A stretch of 61,557 nucleotides of DNA from Erwinia mallotivora (GCF_000590885.1 NZ_JFHN01000054.1:1-61557), one strand, 5' to 3'; numbered from the stretch's first letter, positions 40,729 to 52,717 are shown. Translations and numbers: made by a program. Notes: a model not told the origin generated them from the sequence alone.

Positions 40729-42891
40729 TCAGACCGTTTCCAGCTTCGCATAGGCGGCCACCAGCCATTTAATTCCCTGTCCCTGGAAAGCAACCTGTAA
40801 ACGACTGTGTTCCCCGCTGCCCTCCAGATTGACGATGGTGCCTTCGCCAAATTTCGCATGACGCACCCGCTGCCCCAGAGAAAAACCACTGTCGTTACGG
40901 GCAACTGGCGTGCCCATACGCTGGTGGCTGGCCGGTCGGCTGACGCTGGCCCGCAAACGGACCTCCTCAACGCATTCTTCAGGCAGTTCGCCGACAAAGC
41001 GCGAAGGCCGGTGATAGACCTCTTTGCCATATAAACGGCGGGTTTCCGCATAGGTCAGAGTGAGTTTCTGCATGGCGCGTGTCACACCGACATAGGCCAG
41101 GCGACGCTCCTCTTCCAGCCTGCCGCCTTCCTCCAGCGACATCTGGCTGGGGAACATCCCCTCTTCCATGCCGACGATAAACACCTGCATAAACTCCAGG
41201 CCTTTCGCAGAGTGCAGAGTCATAAGCTGCACCGCGTCCTGCCACTTATCAGCCTGACCTTCCCCCGCTTCCAGTGCGGCATGCGACAGAAAAGCCTGCA
41301 ACGGCATTAAATCTTCATCCTCGTCCTGATAGCTGTACTGCCGCGTGGCGTTGACCAGTTCCTCAAGGTTTTCAATGCGCGCCTGACCTTTTTCACCTTT
41401 TTCCTGCTCATACATCAGCCACAAACCGGAGTCTTTGATTACCCTGTCGGTCTGGACATGCAGCGGCAGTTCGCTGGTTTCCTGAGCTAACGAATCCACC
41501 AGTTCGGTAAAACGTTGCAGCGCCGAGGCGGCGCGCCCGGCCAGCGCTTTTTCCTGAAGCAGCGCGCGGGCCGTTTGCCACAAGGTCAACTGACGCTCAC
41601 GGGCCGTCTGGCGCACCACATCCAGCGTCCGGTCACCAATGCCCCGCGCCGGTGTATTCACCACGCGCTCGAAAGCTGCATCGTCATTACGGTTAGCAAT
41701 CAGCCGCAGATAGGCCAGTGCGTCTTTAATTTCCTGACGCTCGAAGAAGCGCATACCGCCGTAGATGCGGTAAGGCAGGCTGGTCTGCAACAATGCCTCC
41801 TCCAGCACGCGCGACTGGGCGTTACTGCGGTAAAGGATGGCGCAGTCCTTCAGCGCACCGCCGTTTTCCATCCACACTTTGATGCGGTTGACCACAAAGC
41901 GGGCTTCGTCCAGCTCGTTAAAAGCGCAGTAAATGGCGATCGGCTCACCGTCACTGCCATCGGTCCACAGCTCTTTCCCCAGCCGTCCATTATTATTGGC
42001 AATCAATGCGTTAGCTGCTTTAAGAATATTACTGGTCGATCGGTAGTTTTGTTCGAGGCGAATGGTCTGTGCGCCGCTGAAGTCGTTAAGAAAGCGCTGG
42101 ATATTTTCTACCTGCGCCCCACGCCAGCCGTAAATCGACTGGTCATCATCGCCAACGATCATCACTTTTCCCGACTCTCCCGCCAGCAGACGTATCCAGG
42201 CGTACTGAATGCTGTTGGTATCCTGGAATTCGTCCACCAGAATATTGCCGAAACGTTCGCGGTAATGATTGAGGATGTGAGGTTTGTTCAGCCACAGTTC
42301 ATGAGCGCGCAGCAGCAGCTCCGCAAAATCCACCAGCCCGGCGCGATCGCAGGCTTCCTGATAGGCCTGATAAATGCGCAGCCAGGTCTGTTCAACCGGA
42401 TTGCCGTAACTCTCAATATGTTTCGGGCGCAGACCTTCGTCTTTTTTGCCCCCGATGTACCACATCGCCTGGCGGGCCGGCCACTGTTTATCATCCAGAT
42501 TCATCGCTTTAATCAGGCGCTTCAGTAAACGCATCTGATCTTCACTGTCGAGGATCTGAAAATCCTGCGGCAGCCCCGCATCAAGATGATGCGCCCGCAG
42601 CAAACGATGGGCCAGACCGTGGAAAGTACCAATCCACATGCCGCCCTGGCTGGTGCCAATCAGCTCCCCGATACGGTGACGCATTTCAGCAGCGGCTTTG
42701 TTGGTAAAGGTGACTGCCATGATTGAATAGGGCGAGCAGTTCTCAACGGCCAGCAGCCAGGCAATCCTGTGCACCAGTACGCGGGTTTTGCCACTGCCTG
42801 CTCCTGCTAACACCAGCAGGTTGCTTCGCGGTGCGGCAACGGCATCGCGCTGTTTGTCATTCAGGCTGTCGAGCAGGTCAGAAACGTCCAT
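40729..42891 (-). CDS. uvrD: DNA helicase II UvrD
   Basis: 3'-5' superfamily 1 helicase of nucleotide excision repair and mismatch repair. Walker A LAGAGSGKTRVLVHR, DEFQDTNSIQYAW and GDDDQSIYGWRGA are in order, and the C-terminal RNA-polymerase-binding Tudor-like segment is present (GQRVRHAKFGEGTIVN). Starting at MDVSDLLDSLNDKQ gives 720 residues, the E. coli length. A LexA box precedes it, so it is SOS-inducible. Confidence 0.98.
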   Translation of the reverse strand: MDVSDLLDSLNDKQRDAVAAPRSNLLVLAGAGSGKTRVLVHRIAWLLAVENCSPYSIMAVTFTNKAAAEMRHRIGELIGTSQGGMWIGTFHGLAHRLLRAHHLDAGLPQDFQILDSEDQMRLLKRLIKAMNLDDKQWPARQAMWYIGGKKDEGLRPKHIESYGNPVEQTWLRIYQAYQEACDRAGLVDFAELLLRAHELWLNKPHILNHYRERFGNILVDEFQDTNSIQYAWIRLLAGESGKVMIVGDDDQSIYGWRGAQVENIQRFLNDFSGAQTIRLEQNYRSTSNILKAANALIANNNGRLGKELWTDGSDGEPIAIYCAFNELDEARFVVNRIKVWMENGGALKDCAILYRSNAQSRVLEEALLQTSLPYRIYGGMRFFERQEIKDALAYLRLIANRNDDAAFERVVNTPARGIGDRTLDVVRQTARERQLTLWQTARALLQEKALAGRAASALQRFTELVDSLAQETSELPLHVQTDRVIKDSGLWLMYEQEKGEKGQARIENLEELVNATRQYSYQDEDEDLMPLQAFLSHAALEAGEGQADKWQDAVQLMTLHSAKGLEFMQVFIVGMEEGMFPSQMSLEEGGRLEEERRLAYVGVTRAMQKLTLTYAETRRLYGKEVYHRPSRFVGELPEECVEEVRLRASVSRPASHQRMGTPVARNDSGFSLGQRVRHAKFGEGTIVNLEGSGEHSRLQVAFQGQGIKWLVAAYAKLETV

Positions 42892-42928
42892 AAGCACCGT
42901 CAGTAAATAGGGAGTGATCGCGACTCAA

Positions 42929-42944
42929 CTGGATATTTAACCAG
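42929..42944 (-). promoter_or_regulatory. LexA (SOS) box of uvrD
   Basis: CTG-N10-CAG with an AT-rich centre (CTGGATATTTAACCAG) lies 37 bp before the uvrD start. A TATAAT hexamer on the minus strand at 42948-42953 lies right beside it and overlaps the yigB stop. LexA binding would block that promoter. Confidence 0.8.
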
Positions 42945-42948
42945 TATA

Positions 42949-43665
42949 TTATATCAGCGCAGTCAGCGATGCCAACTGCGAAATTTCCAGCGTGGGCAAC
43001 AGGCGACTGTCAGCAATATGCAGCAGATTCCCTTCACGCAGATTGATCCAACAGGCCTGCATACCGCAACGAACCGAGCCTGCCACATCTGTAGTCAGGT
43101 CATCACCGATATGCAGGATATTTTCCAGCGGCAGGTTTAACCGCTCTGCCGCCAGTTGGTACATATCATCAAAAGGCTTGGCGCGGCCATCCGGCCCTGC
43201 CCGCAGAATGAACTGGAAGTATTTGTCCAGACCGAACAGGTGAGGTTCAGCATTACCATTGGTAATCGCCACCAGTGGGATGCGTTGTGCCAGGGCACTC
43301 AAGGTGCGGTGTGTCTCCTCCGGCACCTCAATTTTACTGCGCCAGCTGGCGAAATGGGCCATCACCTCCTGTGAGCCTTTTTCCGCTTCACGCTGACTGA
43401 GGCCAACATTCAGCATGGCCAGTTCGACCGCGCGACGACGCCATTCACTGACATCGTGGTAAATATCCGGCTCCTGCTGGCGCAAATCGTCACGCAGTTG
43501 CTGATACTGCTCCACGCTGAAGGTGCTCAGGGCTGGATGCCAGGCTTGCAGGAAAGCATGGGATTGCTCGGTGGTACGGCGGATAACCGGCGCGTTGTCG
43601 TATAAGGTGTCATCCAGATCGAAGGTCATGGCTGAAACAGGTCGTAACGGGCGGTAAAAGTGCAT
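42949..43665 (-). CDS. yigB: HAD-family FMN phosphatase YigB
   Basis: Haloacid-dehalogenase phosphatase that removes phosphate from 5-amino-6-(5-phospho-ribitylamino)uracil in riboflavin synthesis and from FMN (E. coli YigB). Motif [12 protein letters not shown], motif [11 protein letters not shown] and motif [15 protein letters not shown] are present. Starting at [12 protein letters not shown] gives 238 residues, the E. coli length, with the start overlapping the xerC stop (TGATG). Last gene of dapF-yigA-xerC-yigB. Confidence 0.95.
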   Translation of the reverse strand: MHFYRPLRPVSAMTFDLDDTLYDNAPVIRRTTEQSHAFLQAWHPALSTFSVEQYQQLRDDLRQQEPDIYHDVSEWRRRAVELAMLNVGLSQREAEKGSQEVMAHFASWRSKIEVPEETHRTLSALAQRIPLVAITNGNAEPHLFGLDKYFQFILRAGPDGRAKPFDDMYQLAAERLNLPLENILHIGDDLTTDVAGSVRCGMQACWINLREGNLLHIADSRLLPTLEISQLASLTALI

Positions 43666-44564
43666 CAGGATTTTCCTCGTTTCGCACGGGGATGAGCGGC
43701 ATCGTAAACCGACGCCAGGTGTTGGAAGTCCAGATGCGTGTAGATTTGCGTGGTGCTGAGATTGGCATGGCCCAACAGCTCCTGTACCGCTCGCAGATCG
43801 CCACTGGACTCCAGCATATGCGTGGCAAAAGAGTGCCGTAGCTTGTGGGGATGAATATGGCTGGAGACGCCCTGCCGGACGCCCCATTCCGCAAAGCGCT
43901 TCTGCACATTGCGCAACGAGATGCGTTTTCCCGTTTTCGACAGAAACACCGCCTGATCCTGCGGGGCAAACAGATCACGCATTTCCAGCCAGTGCTCCAT
44001 CCACAGTACGGCGGTACGGCCAATGGGCAGACGACGCTCTTTACTGCCTTTGCCGACCACCCAGACTTCACCAGAGTCCAGATCAAGATGGCCGGTATCA
44101 ATGCCGACCAGCTCAGAAAGACGTAAACCGGCACCGTACATAATCTCCAGCATCGCCCGGTCACGCACCGCCAGCGGGTCGTTGATATCGATATCCAGCA
44201 GGCGATTCACCTCATCCACATCAATATTTTTCGGCAGGTGACGTGGCGCACGCGGGCTGGCGATGCCTCTGGCGGGATTTGCCTTCAGCCAGCCCTGGCT
44301 GATTTGCCAGTCGAGAAAACTGCGTAAGGCAGAGAGCCGCAATGCCAGACTGGCAGGTTTCAACCCGGCACGACGACTGCGCGCCGCCAGAGAGCGAACC
44401 TGAGCCGCATCAAGCTTGTCCCAACTGCTGAGTTTACTCTCTTCCAGCAGGACAATGCAGGCAGCCAGCTGACGCTGGTAATTGATTTGCGTTAACGGGC
44501 TGAGCTGCCGCTCCACTTTCAGATAACGCAGAAAGCCCTCTACGGCTGACGCCAGCGGTGTCAT
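43665..44564 (-). CDS. xerC: Site-specific tyrosine recombinase XerC
   Basis: With XerD it resolves chromosome dimers at dif and multimers of some plasmids. The N-terminal SAM-like domain precedes the catalytic domain, whose Arg-Lys-His-Arg-His-Tyr set lies in [49 protein letters not shown]. It has 299 residues (298 in E. coli). Four-base overlap with yigA upstream and one-base overlap with yigB downstream. Confidence 0.97.
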   Translation of the reverse strand: MTPLASAVEGFLRYLKVERQLSPLTQINYQRQLAACIVLLEESKLSSWDKLDAAQVRSLAARSRRAGLKPASLALRLSALRSFLDWQISQGWLKANPARGIASPRAPRHLPKNIDVDEVNRLLDIDINDPLAVRDRAMLEIMYGAGLRLSELVGIDTGHLDLDSGEVWVVGKGSKERRLPIGRTAVLWMEHWLEMRDLFAPQDQAVFLSKTGKRISLRNVQKRFAEWGVRQGVSSHIHPHKLRHSFATHMLESSGDLRAVQELLGHANLSTTQIYTHLDFQHLASVYDAAHPRAKRGKS

Positions 44565-45265
44565 GCCCGTTCCACCCAGCGCAACAGCAGCTCCGGCAGC
44601 ATCTGTGAGAGATGCTGGAGCAACACCGTTCCCATTCCCGACTGATAATGCTGATTGTCGCGACTGCTGAAGATCAACACGCCCAAATCCCCCTGTTCAC
44701 CCATCAGCGACATGGCAACGGAACCAATCGCCTTCGCCTGAGGCAGTAACAGCAACAGTTCGGGGCCATTCAGGCTGCCCAGGTAGTGACGTTTTTCACC
44801 CAGACGCTGAATACGCAGCGGCTCAAAGGCCTGACGCGGCAACGCCAGTTGGGTGAAATCGGATGGCGCGCCAATGCGCCATTTTTCGCTGAACAACCGT
44901 ACGTTTGCACCAGCCAGCCCCAGCTCACGTGCCCAGCGATGCAGACGATTGAGCATGTCATGCAGGCTGGAAGCTGAAGCCAGGCGGGACTGTAACGACA
45001 GCAGACGGTCAAACAGCTGCTGATTGGCGCTGGCCTGCTCCATCAGCAGTGTAATTTCTTCTTCCAACTGCGCGATATGGTTGCGTTGACGGGCTAACTG
45101 CCACTCCACAAGGGAAACCGTGCCGCGAATCGGGTGCGGAACCAGCATTTGCTCAACCTGGCGGGCATTACGAATAAAAAAGTCCGGATTTTGCAGCAGG
45201 TAGTCACTGACTGCACGATCGTTCAGCAGCTCGCTGAGCGCCTGTTGTTCTCCGACATTTTTCAT
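44561..45265 (-). CDS. yigA: DUF484 family protein YigA
   Basis: 234-residue DUF484 protein (E. coli YigA, 235). An N-terminal helical part ([18 protein letters not shown]) is followed by a coiled coil and a GAF-like domain. Its function is unknown. It overlaps dapF and xerC by 4 bp each, so it belongs to one translationally coupled operon. Confidence 0.92.
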   Translation of the reverse strand: MKNVGEQQALSELLNDRAVSDYLLQNPDFFIRNARQVEQMLVPHPIRGTVSLVEWQLARQRNHIAQLEEEITLLMEQASANQQLFDRLLSLQSRLASASSLHDMLNRLHRWARELGLAGANVRLFSEKWRIGAPSDFTQLALPRQAFEPLRIQRLGEKRHYLGSLNGPELLLLLPQAKAIGSVAMSLMGEQGDLGVLIFSSRDNQHYQSGMGTVLLQHLSQMLPELLLRWVERA

Positions 45266-46086
45266 AGATGAATAAATCCGTCATAAACGTGAGTGGCAGG
45301 CCCGGTCATGTACAGCGGCTGGCCGGGACCTTTCCAGGCGATATTCAGGCTGCCGCCGGGCAGATCCACACGGACTTTCTCCGCCAGCAGCGTCTGCTGG
45401 ATCCCCACGGCCACGGCCGCACAGGCACCGCTGCCACAGGCTTGCGTCTCACCTGCACCGCGCTCGAAAACCCGCAAACGGATATGTTCACGGCTGACCA
45501 CTTCCATGAAACCCACATTGACCCGCTCAGGAAAACGTTCGTGGCTTTCCAGTACCGGGCCAAGCGTTTCAACCTGCGCAGTTTTCACACTGTCTACCTG
45601 AAGTACACAGTGCGGATTGCCCATTGAAACCACGCCACACATTATCGTCTGCTCGGCGGCGCGCATCAGATAGAGGGTTTCCGCTTTGTTAGCGCGAAAA
45701 GGCACCTGTTGCGGTTCAAAATTGGGCTCCCCCATATTGACGCATACCAGCTCATCCGGCGTGACGCTGAGTACCATGCGCCCCGTCTGGGTGCTGACGC
45801 GGATATCGCTTTTGTTGGTCAGCCCTTTCAGACGCACAAAGCGGGCGAAACAGCGCGCGCCATTACCACACTGCGCAACTTCGCTGCCATCAGCATTAAA
45901 AATGCGGTAATGAAAATCGAGGTCGGGATCGTAGGGAGGTTCCACAATCAGCAACTGATCGAAGCCGATCCCCAGATGACGATCCGACAGACGACGGATC
46001 AGCTCAGGGGAAAAATAGACATTCTGCGTCACGGCATCAACGACCATAAAGTCATTACCCAGACCGTGCATTTTGGAAAACTGCAT
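45262..46086 (-). CDS. dapF: Diaminopimelate epimerase DapF
   Basis: Cofactor-independent epimerase that converts LL- to meso-diaminopimelate for lysine and peptidoglycan. The two catalytic cysteines are in [11 protein letters not shown] and [13 protein letters not shown]. The Met of [15 protein letters not shown] gives 274 residues, the E. coli length; the long in-frame extension upstream runs through lptM and is not DapF. It is the second gene after lptM. Confidence 0.97.
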   Translation of the reverse strand: MQFSKMHGLGNDFMVVDAVTQNVYFSPELIRRLSDRHLGIGFDQLLIVEPPYDPDLDFHYRIFNADGSEVAQCGNGARCFARFVRLKGLTNKSDIRVSTQTGRMVLSVTPDELVCVNMGEPNFEPQQVPFRANKAETLYLMRAAEQTIMCGVVSMGNPHCVLQVDSVKTAQVETLGPVLESHERFPERVNVGFMEVVSREHIRLRVFERGAGETQACGSGACAAVAVGIQQTLLAEKVRVDLPGGSLNIAWKGPGQPLYMTGPATHVYDGFIHL

Positions 46087-46112
46087 TTTTGGCTCCGGTG
46101 GCTGCATCATCG

Positions 46113-46319
46113 TTACTGAGCCGCTTGTTGATCCGAACCTGTGGCGGTGACCGTTGACTGCTGTTGCCCTTTGCTGGTTGTCGGTTTGCTGGCAGCAGGC
46201 GTCTGTTTCTGAGGTTGCTCCGGCGGCGGGAAATATAACGGCCCTTTCAGTCCACATCCTGCCAGGCTGCTCACAGCCAGCACCAGCGCCATCCGGCAAA
46301 TCATTTTGTTCATGCTCAT
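46113..46319 (-). CDS. lptM: LPS-assembly lipoprotein LptM (YifL)
   Basis: 68-residue lipoprotein with a signal peptide ending in the lipobox SLAGC (Cys22), followed by the conserved [10 protein letters not shown] and a Pro/Gln/Thr-rich tail. LptM binds the LptDE translocon and helps disulfide maturation. Two Met codons (46319 and 46313) are possible starts. It lies 26 bp upstream of dapF. In E. coli cyaY is the divergent neighbour, but it is not here. Confidence 0.92.
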   Translation of the reverse strand: MSMNKMICRMALVLAVSSLAGCGLKGPLYFPPPEQPQKQTPAASKPTTSKGQQQSTVTATGSDQQAAQ

Positions 46320-46526
46320 TCTGCTCGTTATTGATGCCCGTATGGTTGACTATCATCGCAGGTGAAGTGTTAAAAGCAACAGGAAAAGGCGATCGATTTA
46401 CGAAGAAAGAAATACCCTGCGCTGATGGCCCGCAGCGTTTCAGGAAAGCCTCGTTTGCATCGCACCGCCTCGCCTGACTGCATTGTTCAGTAGAGGCGGT
46501 TTCACCCTGGCAGTGTTCAGACGGGC

Positions 46527-46847
46527 TTAAAGAAGGTCATGACGATGCGGGGTGAACATATCCACCAGCACACCACTTTCCAGACAAACACAACCGTGCA
46601 CAATGCCCGGCTTGTTATAGACCGTATCCCCGGCCCGAACCTGATACTGCTCGTCGCCGACGGTGAAAATAAAAGTGCCGCTGCGAACATAAGTCAGTTG
46701 TTCATGCGGATGGGAATGCTTCGGGCCGATAGCCCCCTGCTCGAACCTCACCTCGACACACATCATCTTGCCGCCGTGGGCCAGCACACGCCGGCTTACC
46801 CCTTCACCCACTCGCTTTACCGGGGAATCTTTATGAAAAAAGAACAT
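46527..46847 (-). CDS. KdgF-like single-domain cupin
   Basis: 106-residue cupin similar in length and pattern to KdgF, which linearises the unsaturated uronate product of pectin or alginate lyases. The metal histidines are in [15 protein letters not shown] and the last in [17 protein letters not shown]. Substrate is not established. It occupies the interval between lptM and cyaA, where enterobacteria usually carry cyaY. The about 200 bp on either side contain no recognisable gene. Confidence 0.8.
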   Translation of the reverse strand: MFFFHKDSPVKRVGEGVSRRVLAHGGKMMCVEVRFEQGAIGPKHSHPHEQLTYVRSGTFIFTVGDEQYQVRAGDTVYNKPGIVHGCVCLESGVLVDMFTPHRHDLL

Positions 46848-47042
46848 GCATGCTCCCTGTCAGACTGGACTCAACCCCATTATTCTGGTCAGCACAGCAC
46901 GGTTTGCCATCATGGCGCGGAGGAAATGTGACTGGCGTCAACGCTGTTTGCAAAAAAATGCGACGCCATCTGGCAGCGTTAAGGCGGTCTTTATACGCCG
47001 GTGAAGCAGAGCCAGAAAGGAGGAGCGCTAATGCTGTCGCGG

Positions 47043-49598
47043 TCAATGCATCTGGAAGCGCTGATCGTAATTCGCGCCGGGATCGTTATCTGACAGGGGG
47101 GTGCGGAGTTGCGCCAGCGTCTGACTGCGGAAAGGAATCACCTGGAAACGTCCATCCGTCTGCACAATCTGGTAGAACTGGGGCAGATTAAAGTTGATAA
47201 AGCTGGAGCCGTAGGTAAAACGATCGTGTGAAGAAGAGTAAAAACGGCTGACATCACGCACCAGCTCTTCTTTGCTTCCTTCACAATGGTGGTAAACCTC
47301 CACCCGATTGCTTTCATCAAGTATGTAGATATTAAAGCCGTGGTCGTCCTGCGTATCCTCAAAGAAAAACTGGATGATCCCTTCGCTGGCGTGACCATTA
47401 ACCACCACGGGCAACTTCGCGTGGTCGGTTTCCACCTTGATTGATAATCCGTGCAGCTTGTTATTTGAGATTGCGCCATAGAATTCGACCGCATTTTCCA
47501 GCTTTTGCACTGAGACACTGAGCCGCTCAAAGAACAGTCCCCAGGTCTGGCCCGCCACGCGTACCGCTTTAAACCGGCCTGGCTCCTGGCGGGTGCTGGA
47601 GAGACGTAGCTCAATGCATTCTGACACCAGCTGCTGCACGCGGGTACGGATCAGACCACGCAGATGCTGGCTGTAGCAAAACACCTCAACCGCATCTGGC
47701 GGCGCTGCATCCTGATGCATTTTGCCGAGAATGGTTTTCAGCCCTTCGATCATTGCCTGCTCAGCGCTGAAATGCAGAGTACGCACTTCATTCCACGAAT
47801 TGCGATAGAGCAGATCGATACTGCCGATCAGGCACTGCTGCTGCTGCCCGAAGCTGAAAACATCCAGCTTGCGGAAGTCAAAATGCACCACCTGATTGCG
47901 AAAGGCCGCCGTAGGATCGTGTTCCAGATTGACGATAATCGCCAGGTGACGGATTTCACAGGGGCTGTAGAGTGCTTTTGCCGATGGCGCCGGAATGCGC
48001 AGCGGAAAATGGTGCGACACGTCTGCCACCAGCTCCTGCAAACGCGCCAGATCGCACAGCTCATTACCTTTAATATGCAGACGGGTTTTGCTGGTCAACA
48101 AGCCGTTAAACCACGCCCAGGCCACCAGTTTGTTGAGATAGCGATTATATTCCAGCGGTTGATGGCTGATAATTGACTGCATATCCGGCGACTGATTATA
48201 CAAATACCAACCTGCACGATTAGCACGACCATGCGGCACATGAATAAAGGTCAGATGCGGTTCAGAAAGATCGGGCGAAATCTGCGGGTTAAATAGCGTA
48301 ACCTTACCCGGCAGCGCTTCGAAAACAGCATAAAGTTTACGGGTCAACACCCCGATATCCTGCGGGCTGGCGCTGCCGCTGAGATTGTTACGGCGGGCAA
48401 AGCGGATCAGGTTGCGATAACTCTGCATCATCGCATCGAGCAGTTCATTGTGTGCTTCGCGGACACGCTCAATTTTCCAGTCAGCGCGACTGTCGAGAAT
48501 GGCGATACGCTCCGCGCTCCAGCCCCACTCACTTACCAGCTGACCGAGGATCTCACGACGCCAGCCGGATTCGCCACTCTGCTCTGACAATTTCTCACAC
48601 ACTTTCAGATAGAAACAGCGCCGGACGAGATCGAGGCGGGCAAAATCATCAATGCTGGTAAGATACCGCGTCACCCTTTCCAGCATCATGCAATAGGGAT
48701 CAAGACCATAGCAGACAATTTCGCCATCATGCAGACGCTGTTTGATATCCATTGCCAGCAACCGTGTTGACGGGTATTCCCATGAGTAGGCTTCCAGCAA
48801 CAGCGTTTTCAGCACGGCCTTGTAGGGCGAGTCAATACTCTTGTACAGCTGCCACAGGCTGGCACCGAAATACTCTTCGGCAGAGAGCGTATCCAGACCG
48901 CCGAGATCCAGCCACTCGTTCGGCGTCAGCACCCCTTTCTGATACAGCGACATCACATAGTCGTCGTAGTGCTCTTCTTCCTCGTCAGGCACCATATTCC
49001 ACAGGATGCGCTTGCCCGCCAGGCGAACGGCAGTACGGTAGAACTCATCCAGCAACAGTATATGCTGGGTCGAACCGCAATCTTCGCCGCCGAGGCTGCC
49101 GCTTTCATTGTGACGGAAGCGATTTTCATCAATCAGAAAGAAGCTGACTTCAACCCCCATCGCTGCACACCATTTCTGTAACAGCGTACATTTCTGTTGC
49201 AGACAGAGGCGTTCTTCGTTATCCAGCCATGACTGATGGCAGACCCAGATATCCAGGTCTGATATGCTGTTTTGCCCGACAGAGGAGGTGCTGCCCATAG
49301 AGTAGACGCCGGTTATTGGCATTTCACTCTGTGGAGGAAGGATGGGAGTCGACGCCGATTTGCTTTCCAAATCATCAAGCCAGGCCGTCTGGTTTTCATC
49401 AGGCGTGTAAAAGCTGATGCCATGTGGAACGTTACCCTCAAGGTAACCCGGCATCAGCGGATGATGATAATGCAATAAGGTTGGCAGCAGACTGTAAACC
49501 TGTTGAAACGCAGGTCCCATGGCAGCAAGAGCGCGATCGACACGCAGTTGGTTGATGGCATCCAGTCTCTGTTTCAGTGTCTCTATATAGAGGTACAA
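47043..49598 (-). CDS. cyaA: Class I adenylate cyclase CyaA
   Basis: Makes cAMP from ATP. The N-terminal catalytic domain has the nucleotidyltransferase [19 protein letters not shown]; the C-terminal half is regulatory and responds to EIIA-Glc. I start at a TTG (49598), because the frame there reads [16 protein letters not shown], matching E. coli, which also uses TTG; this gives 851 residues (848 in E. coli). The weak start keeps synthesis low. A CRP site upstream gives negative feedback. It is divergent from hemC. Confidence 0.97.
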   Translation of the reverse strand: MYLYIETLKQRLDAINQLRVDRALAAMGPAFQQVYSLLPTLLHYHHPLMPGYLEGNVPHGISFYTPDENQTAWLDDLESKSASTPILPPQSEMPITGVYSMGSTSSVGQNSISDLDIWVCHQSWLDNEERLCLQQKCTLLQKWCAAMGVEVSFFLIDENRFRHNESGSLGGEDCGSTQHILLLDEFYRTAVRLAGKRILWNMVPDEEEEHYDDYVMSLYQKGVLTPNEWLDLGGLDTLSAEEYFGASLWQLYKSIDSPYKAVLKTLLLEAYSWEYPSTRLLAMDIKQRLHDGEIVCYGLDPYCMMLERVTRYLTSIDDFARLDLVRRCFYLKVCEKLSEQSGESGWRREILGQLVSEWGWSAERIAILDSRADWKIERVREAHNELLDAMMQSYRNLIRFARRNNLSGSASPQDIGVLTRKLYAVFEALPGKVTLFNPQISPDLSEPHLTFIHVPHGRANRAGWYLYNQSPDMQSIISHQPLEYNRYLNKLVAWAWFNGLLTSKTRLHIKGNELCDLARLQELVADVSHHFPLRIPAPSAKALYSPCEIRHLAIIVNLEHDPTAAFRNQVVHFDFRKLDVFSFGQQQQCLIGSIDLLYRNSWNEVRTLHFSAEQAMIEGLKTILGKMHQDAAPPDAVEVFCYSQHLRGLIRTRVQQLVSECIELRLSSTRQEPGRFKAVRVAGQTWGLFFERLSVSVQKLENAVEFYGAISNNKLHGLSIKVETDHAKLPVVVNGHASEGIIQFFFEDTQDDHGFNIYILDESNRVEVYHHCEGSKEELVRDVSRFYSSSHDRFTYGSSFINFNLPQFYQIVQTDGRFQVIPFRSQTLAQLRTPLSDNDPGANYDQRFQMH

Positions 49599-49692
49599 GA
49601 CGTCTCGCCTGATTGTCCCAGTGCTTACAAAAACCGTGTTTCCCGAATCCACCGCTTGGTTTAGAAGTAGTCGTGCAGATTAATGCCGGAAA

Positions 49693-49708
49693 CGTGATCA
49701 ATCTAACA
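49693..49708 (-). promoter_or_regulatory. CRP site of the cyaA promoter
   Basis: TGTTA-GATTGA-TCACG on the minus strand closely follows the CRP site that overlaps the main E. coli cyaA promoter (TGTTA-AATTGA-TCACG). It implies repression of cyaA by cAMP-CRP. Confidence 0.85.
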
Positions 49709-49882
49709 TCTGGCAGATTGACCGTAAAGAAAGTTGCGTTACCACAGTTTAGCACGTTTTGAAATCAACCTGATGGGTCAGAGCGGCAATCCCTCTCTTT
49801 AAGCCGGTCCTGCCTGTGGAAACTGACAGCCTTCACCTGTCGATGTTAGGATAATGATTGAACGATAAAAACGGTAACAAGC

Positions 49883-50824
49883 ATGTTAGACAAAATCTTA
49901 AGAATTGCCACCAGGCAAAGCCCGCTTGCATTATGGCAGGCACATTATGTTCAACAACGTCTGATGGCCTGTCATCCGGGGCTTCGGGTGGAACTGGTGC
50001 CGATGATCACCAAAGGTGATGTCATCCTTGATACCCCTCTGGCAAAAGTGGGCGGCAAGGGTTTGTTTGTTAAGGAACTTGAACAGGCGCTGCTGTCCGA
50101 TCGCGCCGATATTGCCGTGCATTCGATGAAGGATGTGCCGATTGCCTTTCCTGAAGGACTGGGGCTGGTAACAATCTGTGAACGTGAAGACCCGCTTGAT
50201 GCCTTCGTTTCCAACCATTACGACTCTGTCGATGCCCTGCCACAGGGTGCCGTCGTCGGCACCTCCAGCCTGCGTCGCCAGTGCCAACTCAGCGCACGAC
50301 GTCCCGACCTGATTATTCGCTCTCTGCGTGGCAACGTGGGCACCCGGCTCTCTAAACTCGACGCGGGTGACTACGACGCGATCATTCTGGCCGTCGCCGG
50401 GTTGAAACGTCTGGGATTGTCCGAACGTGTTCGTCATGCCATGCCCGCTGAAGAATCATTGCCCGCAGTAGGCCAGGGCGCGGTGGGAATCGAATGCCGT
50501 CTTAATGACAGTCCGACTATCGCCCTGCTTGCGGCACTGAACGATGACGATACCGCAGTACGGGTGAAAGCCGAACGGGCGATGAACACCCGCCTTGAAG
50601 GCGGCTGCCAGGTGCCAATCGGCAGCTTCGCCGTGCTTCAGGATAATCAGCTGTGGCTGCGCGGGCTTATCGGCTCGCCGGATGGCAAAGCGATGATCTG
50701 TGGTGAACGCCGTGGCCCACGTGAAGATGCCGAGAAGATGGGCATTTCACTGGCAGAGGAGTTACTTGATAACGGTGGCCGCGAAATTCTGGCCGAAGTC
50801 TATCAGGGGAACCCTCCGGAATGA
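49883..50824 (+). CDS. hemC: Porphobilinogen deaminase HemC
   Basis: Hydroxymethylbilane synthase: joins four porphobilinogens on a covalent dipyrromethane cofactor. The cofactor cysteine is in [24 protein letters not shown] and [11 protein letters not shown] are conserved. It has 313 residues, as in E. coli. First gene of hemCDXY; hemD starts inside its last codons. Confidence 0.98.
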   Translation: MLDKILRIATRQSPLALWQAHYVQQRLMACHPGLRVELVPMITKGDVILDTPLAKVGGKGLFVKELEQALLSDRADIAVHSMKDVPIAFPEGLGLVTICEREDPLDAFVSNHYDSVDALPQGAVVGTSSLRRQCQLSARRPDLIIRSLRGNVGTRLSKLDAGDYDAIILAVAGLKRLGLSERVRHAMPAEESLPAVGQGAVGIECRLNDSPTIALLAALNDDDTAVRVKAERAMNTRLEGGCQVPIGSFAVLQDNQLWLRGLIGSPDGKAMICGERRGPREDAEKMGISLAEELLDNGGREILAEVYQGNPPE

Positions 50825-51561
50825 GCATCCTCGTAACCCGCCCCGCTCCGGCTGCTGAACAACTGGTGGATCGATTACGCCTGGCGGGAAAGGTTGCCTG
50901 GTCAATGCCACTGATAGAATTTACGCCAGGACGCGGGCTGGAAAATTTAGCCGCTCAGCTCAACGCGCTGCAAAAGGATGACCTGGTGTTCATCGTCTCG
51001 CAGCAGGCCATCCACTATGCGCAACCCGCTCTGGCAAAGACCGGGACGATATGGCCCGTTAACCTGAACTATTATGCTATAGGGCGCGCAACCGGACTGG
51101 CCTTTCACACCGCCAGCGGGCGGGAGGTCGTCTGGCCTGAGGAACGTGAAACCAGCGAAGTACTGATACAATTACCCGCATTGCAAAAGGTTGCCGGTAA
51201 GCGGGCGCTAATTCTGCGTGGTAATGGTGGACGTGAACTTCTGGCGGAAACCTTGCAACAGCGCGGGGCTGATGTACAGTTTGTTGAATGCTATCAACGT
51301 AGTGCAAAGCATTATGATGGCGCAACGGAAGGACGCCGCTGGCGGGACCGGGGCATTACCACCCTGGTGGTAACCAGCGGGGAAATGCTGGAACAGCTCT
51401 TTTTGTTGTTCCCCAATATTGATCGTGAGGAATGGCTTCTTCATTGCCGGGTGATTGTCGTCAGTGAACGTCTGGCCACCCGCGCCAGGGAACGGGGCTG
51501 GAGTGATATCAGGGTGGCCGATGGGGCCGATAACGACGCTTTGCTGCGGGCGTTACAATAA
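50821..51561 (+). CDS. hemD: Uroporphyrinogen-III synthase HemD
   Basis: Cyclises hydroxymethylbilane with inversion of ring D. It has 246 residues, the E. coli length. The two-domain fold is weakly conserved, but [20 protein letters not shown] and [17 protein letters not shown] are characteristic. It overlaps hemC by 4 bp. Confidence 0.96.
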   Translation: MSILVTRPAPAAEQLVDRLRLAGKVAWSMPLIEFTPGRGLENLAAQLNALQKDDLVFIVSQQAIHYAQPALAKTGTIWPVNLNYYAIGRATGLAFHTASGREVVWPEERETSEVLIQLPALQKVAGKRALILRGNGGRELLAETLQQRGADVQFVECYQRSAKHYDGATEGRRWRDRGITTLVVTSGEMLEQLFLLFPNIDREEWLLHCRVIVVSERLATRARERGWSDIRVADGADNDALLRALQ

Positions 51562-51584
51562 ACTTAAATATGGGATATGCCACA

Positions 51585-52715
51585 ATGACGGAACAAAAAG
51601 ATTCCTCTGCCATGGTTGATGAGACTGCCTCAACGGGAGAGATCTCATCGCCAGCGCCAAAGCCTCAGCGCCAGTCGCGCAATACTGCGACAGCACTGGC
51701 CGTTCTGGCTATTGCCATCGCACTGGCTTCAGGCGTTGGACTTTATATTAACGGTAAGCATCAGACAGAACAGCTGGCTGCGGCAAATCAGACGCTGGCT
51801 AATCAACTTTCCGAACTTCAGCAGCAATCGGCCAGCAGCAGACAGACTCTGCAACAACAGCTGACCACGCAAACCGGCGCATTAGACACCGCCCGTCAGC
51901 AGCAGGCCGCGATGAGCCAGCAGCTTGACCAGTTAAAAGAAAAGGTTGCCACCATTTCCGGTAACGATGCCCATACCTGGATGCTGGCGCAGGCCGATTA
52001 TCTGGTGAAACTGGCTGGACGTAAGCTGTGGAGCGACCAGGATGTAACCACGGCGGCCGCCCTGTTGAAAAGTGCTGACAACAGCCTGGCAGAGATGAAC
52101 GACCCGAGCCTGATAGAGGTACGTCGGGCGCTGACCAATGACATCAGCTCACTCTCAGCCATCAGTCAGGTCGATTATGACGGCGTTATTCTCAAGCTGA
52201 ATCAGTTATCTAATGGCGTGGATAACCTGCGCCTGGCGGACAGTGACAACAGCGACTCTCCAATGGATTCTGACAGCGGGGAGCTCTCTTCATCCCTGCG
52301 CGAATGGCGACAGAATCTGGTTAAAAGCTGGCACAACTTTATGGATGACTTTATTACCATCCGTCGCCGCGACACCACGGCCGAGCCGCTGTTGGCACCG
52401 AATCAGGAAATCTACCTGCGTGAAAATATCCGCTCAAGGCTGCTGGTTGCTGCCCAGGCGGTTCCGCGTCATCAGGATGAGATCTACAAACAGTCTATCG
52501 ATACCGTGTCCGCCTGGGTCCGGGCATGGTTTGATACGCACGATCCGGCCACCAAAGCTTATCTCAGCCAGCTTGACGAGCTGAGCCAGCAAAGCATCTC
52601 GATGGACGTGCCTGATGCGCTGCAAAGCCAGCCAATGCTGGATAAACTGATGCAAACGCGCGTGCGCAACCTGCTGGCCCAGCCTGGTGCCGGACAACAG
52701 CAGCAGGGAGAATAA
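51585..52715 (+). CDS. hemX: HemX, membrane-anchored heme operon protein
   Basis: 376 residues from [13 protein letters not shown] (E. coli HemX, 393). A cytoplasmic N-terminus and one membrane helix ([17 protein letters not shown]) are followed by a Gln-rich coiled coil and a periplasmic domain. The name suggests uroporphyrinogen methylation, but that activity is not supported for this family; its role is unclear. Third gene of hemCDXY. Confidence 0.93.
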   Translation: MTEQKDSSAMVDETASTGEISSPAPKPQRQSRNTATALAVLAIAIALASGVGLYINGKHQTEQLAAANQTLANQLSELQQQSASSRQTLQQQLTTQTGALDTARQQQAAMSQQLDQLKEKVATISGNDAHTWMLAQADYLVKLAGRKLWSDQDVTTAAALLKSADNSLAEMNDPSLIEVRRALTNDISSLSAISQVDYDGVILKLNQLSNGVDNLRLADSDNSDSPMDSDSGELSSSLREWRQNLVKSWHNFMDDFITIRRRDTTAEPLLAPNQEIYLRENIRSRLLVAAQAVPRHQDEIYKQSIDTVSAWVRAWFDTHDPATKAYLSQLDELSQQSISMDVPDALQSQPMLDKLMQTRVRNLLAQPGAGQQQQGE

Positions 52716-52717
52716 GC

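Noticed and set aside
41515..42528. 337-codon plus-strand ORF
   Set aside because: Antisense to uvrD, whose helicase motifs are all present; no family [12 protein letters not shown] the translation.
46850..47191. 113-codon plus-strand ORF next to cyaA, considered as cyaY
   Set aside because: The translation lacks any CyaY features (acidic N-terminal helix, conserved tryptophans in the sheet) and it overlaps the cyaA 3' end.
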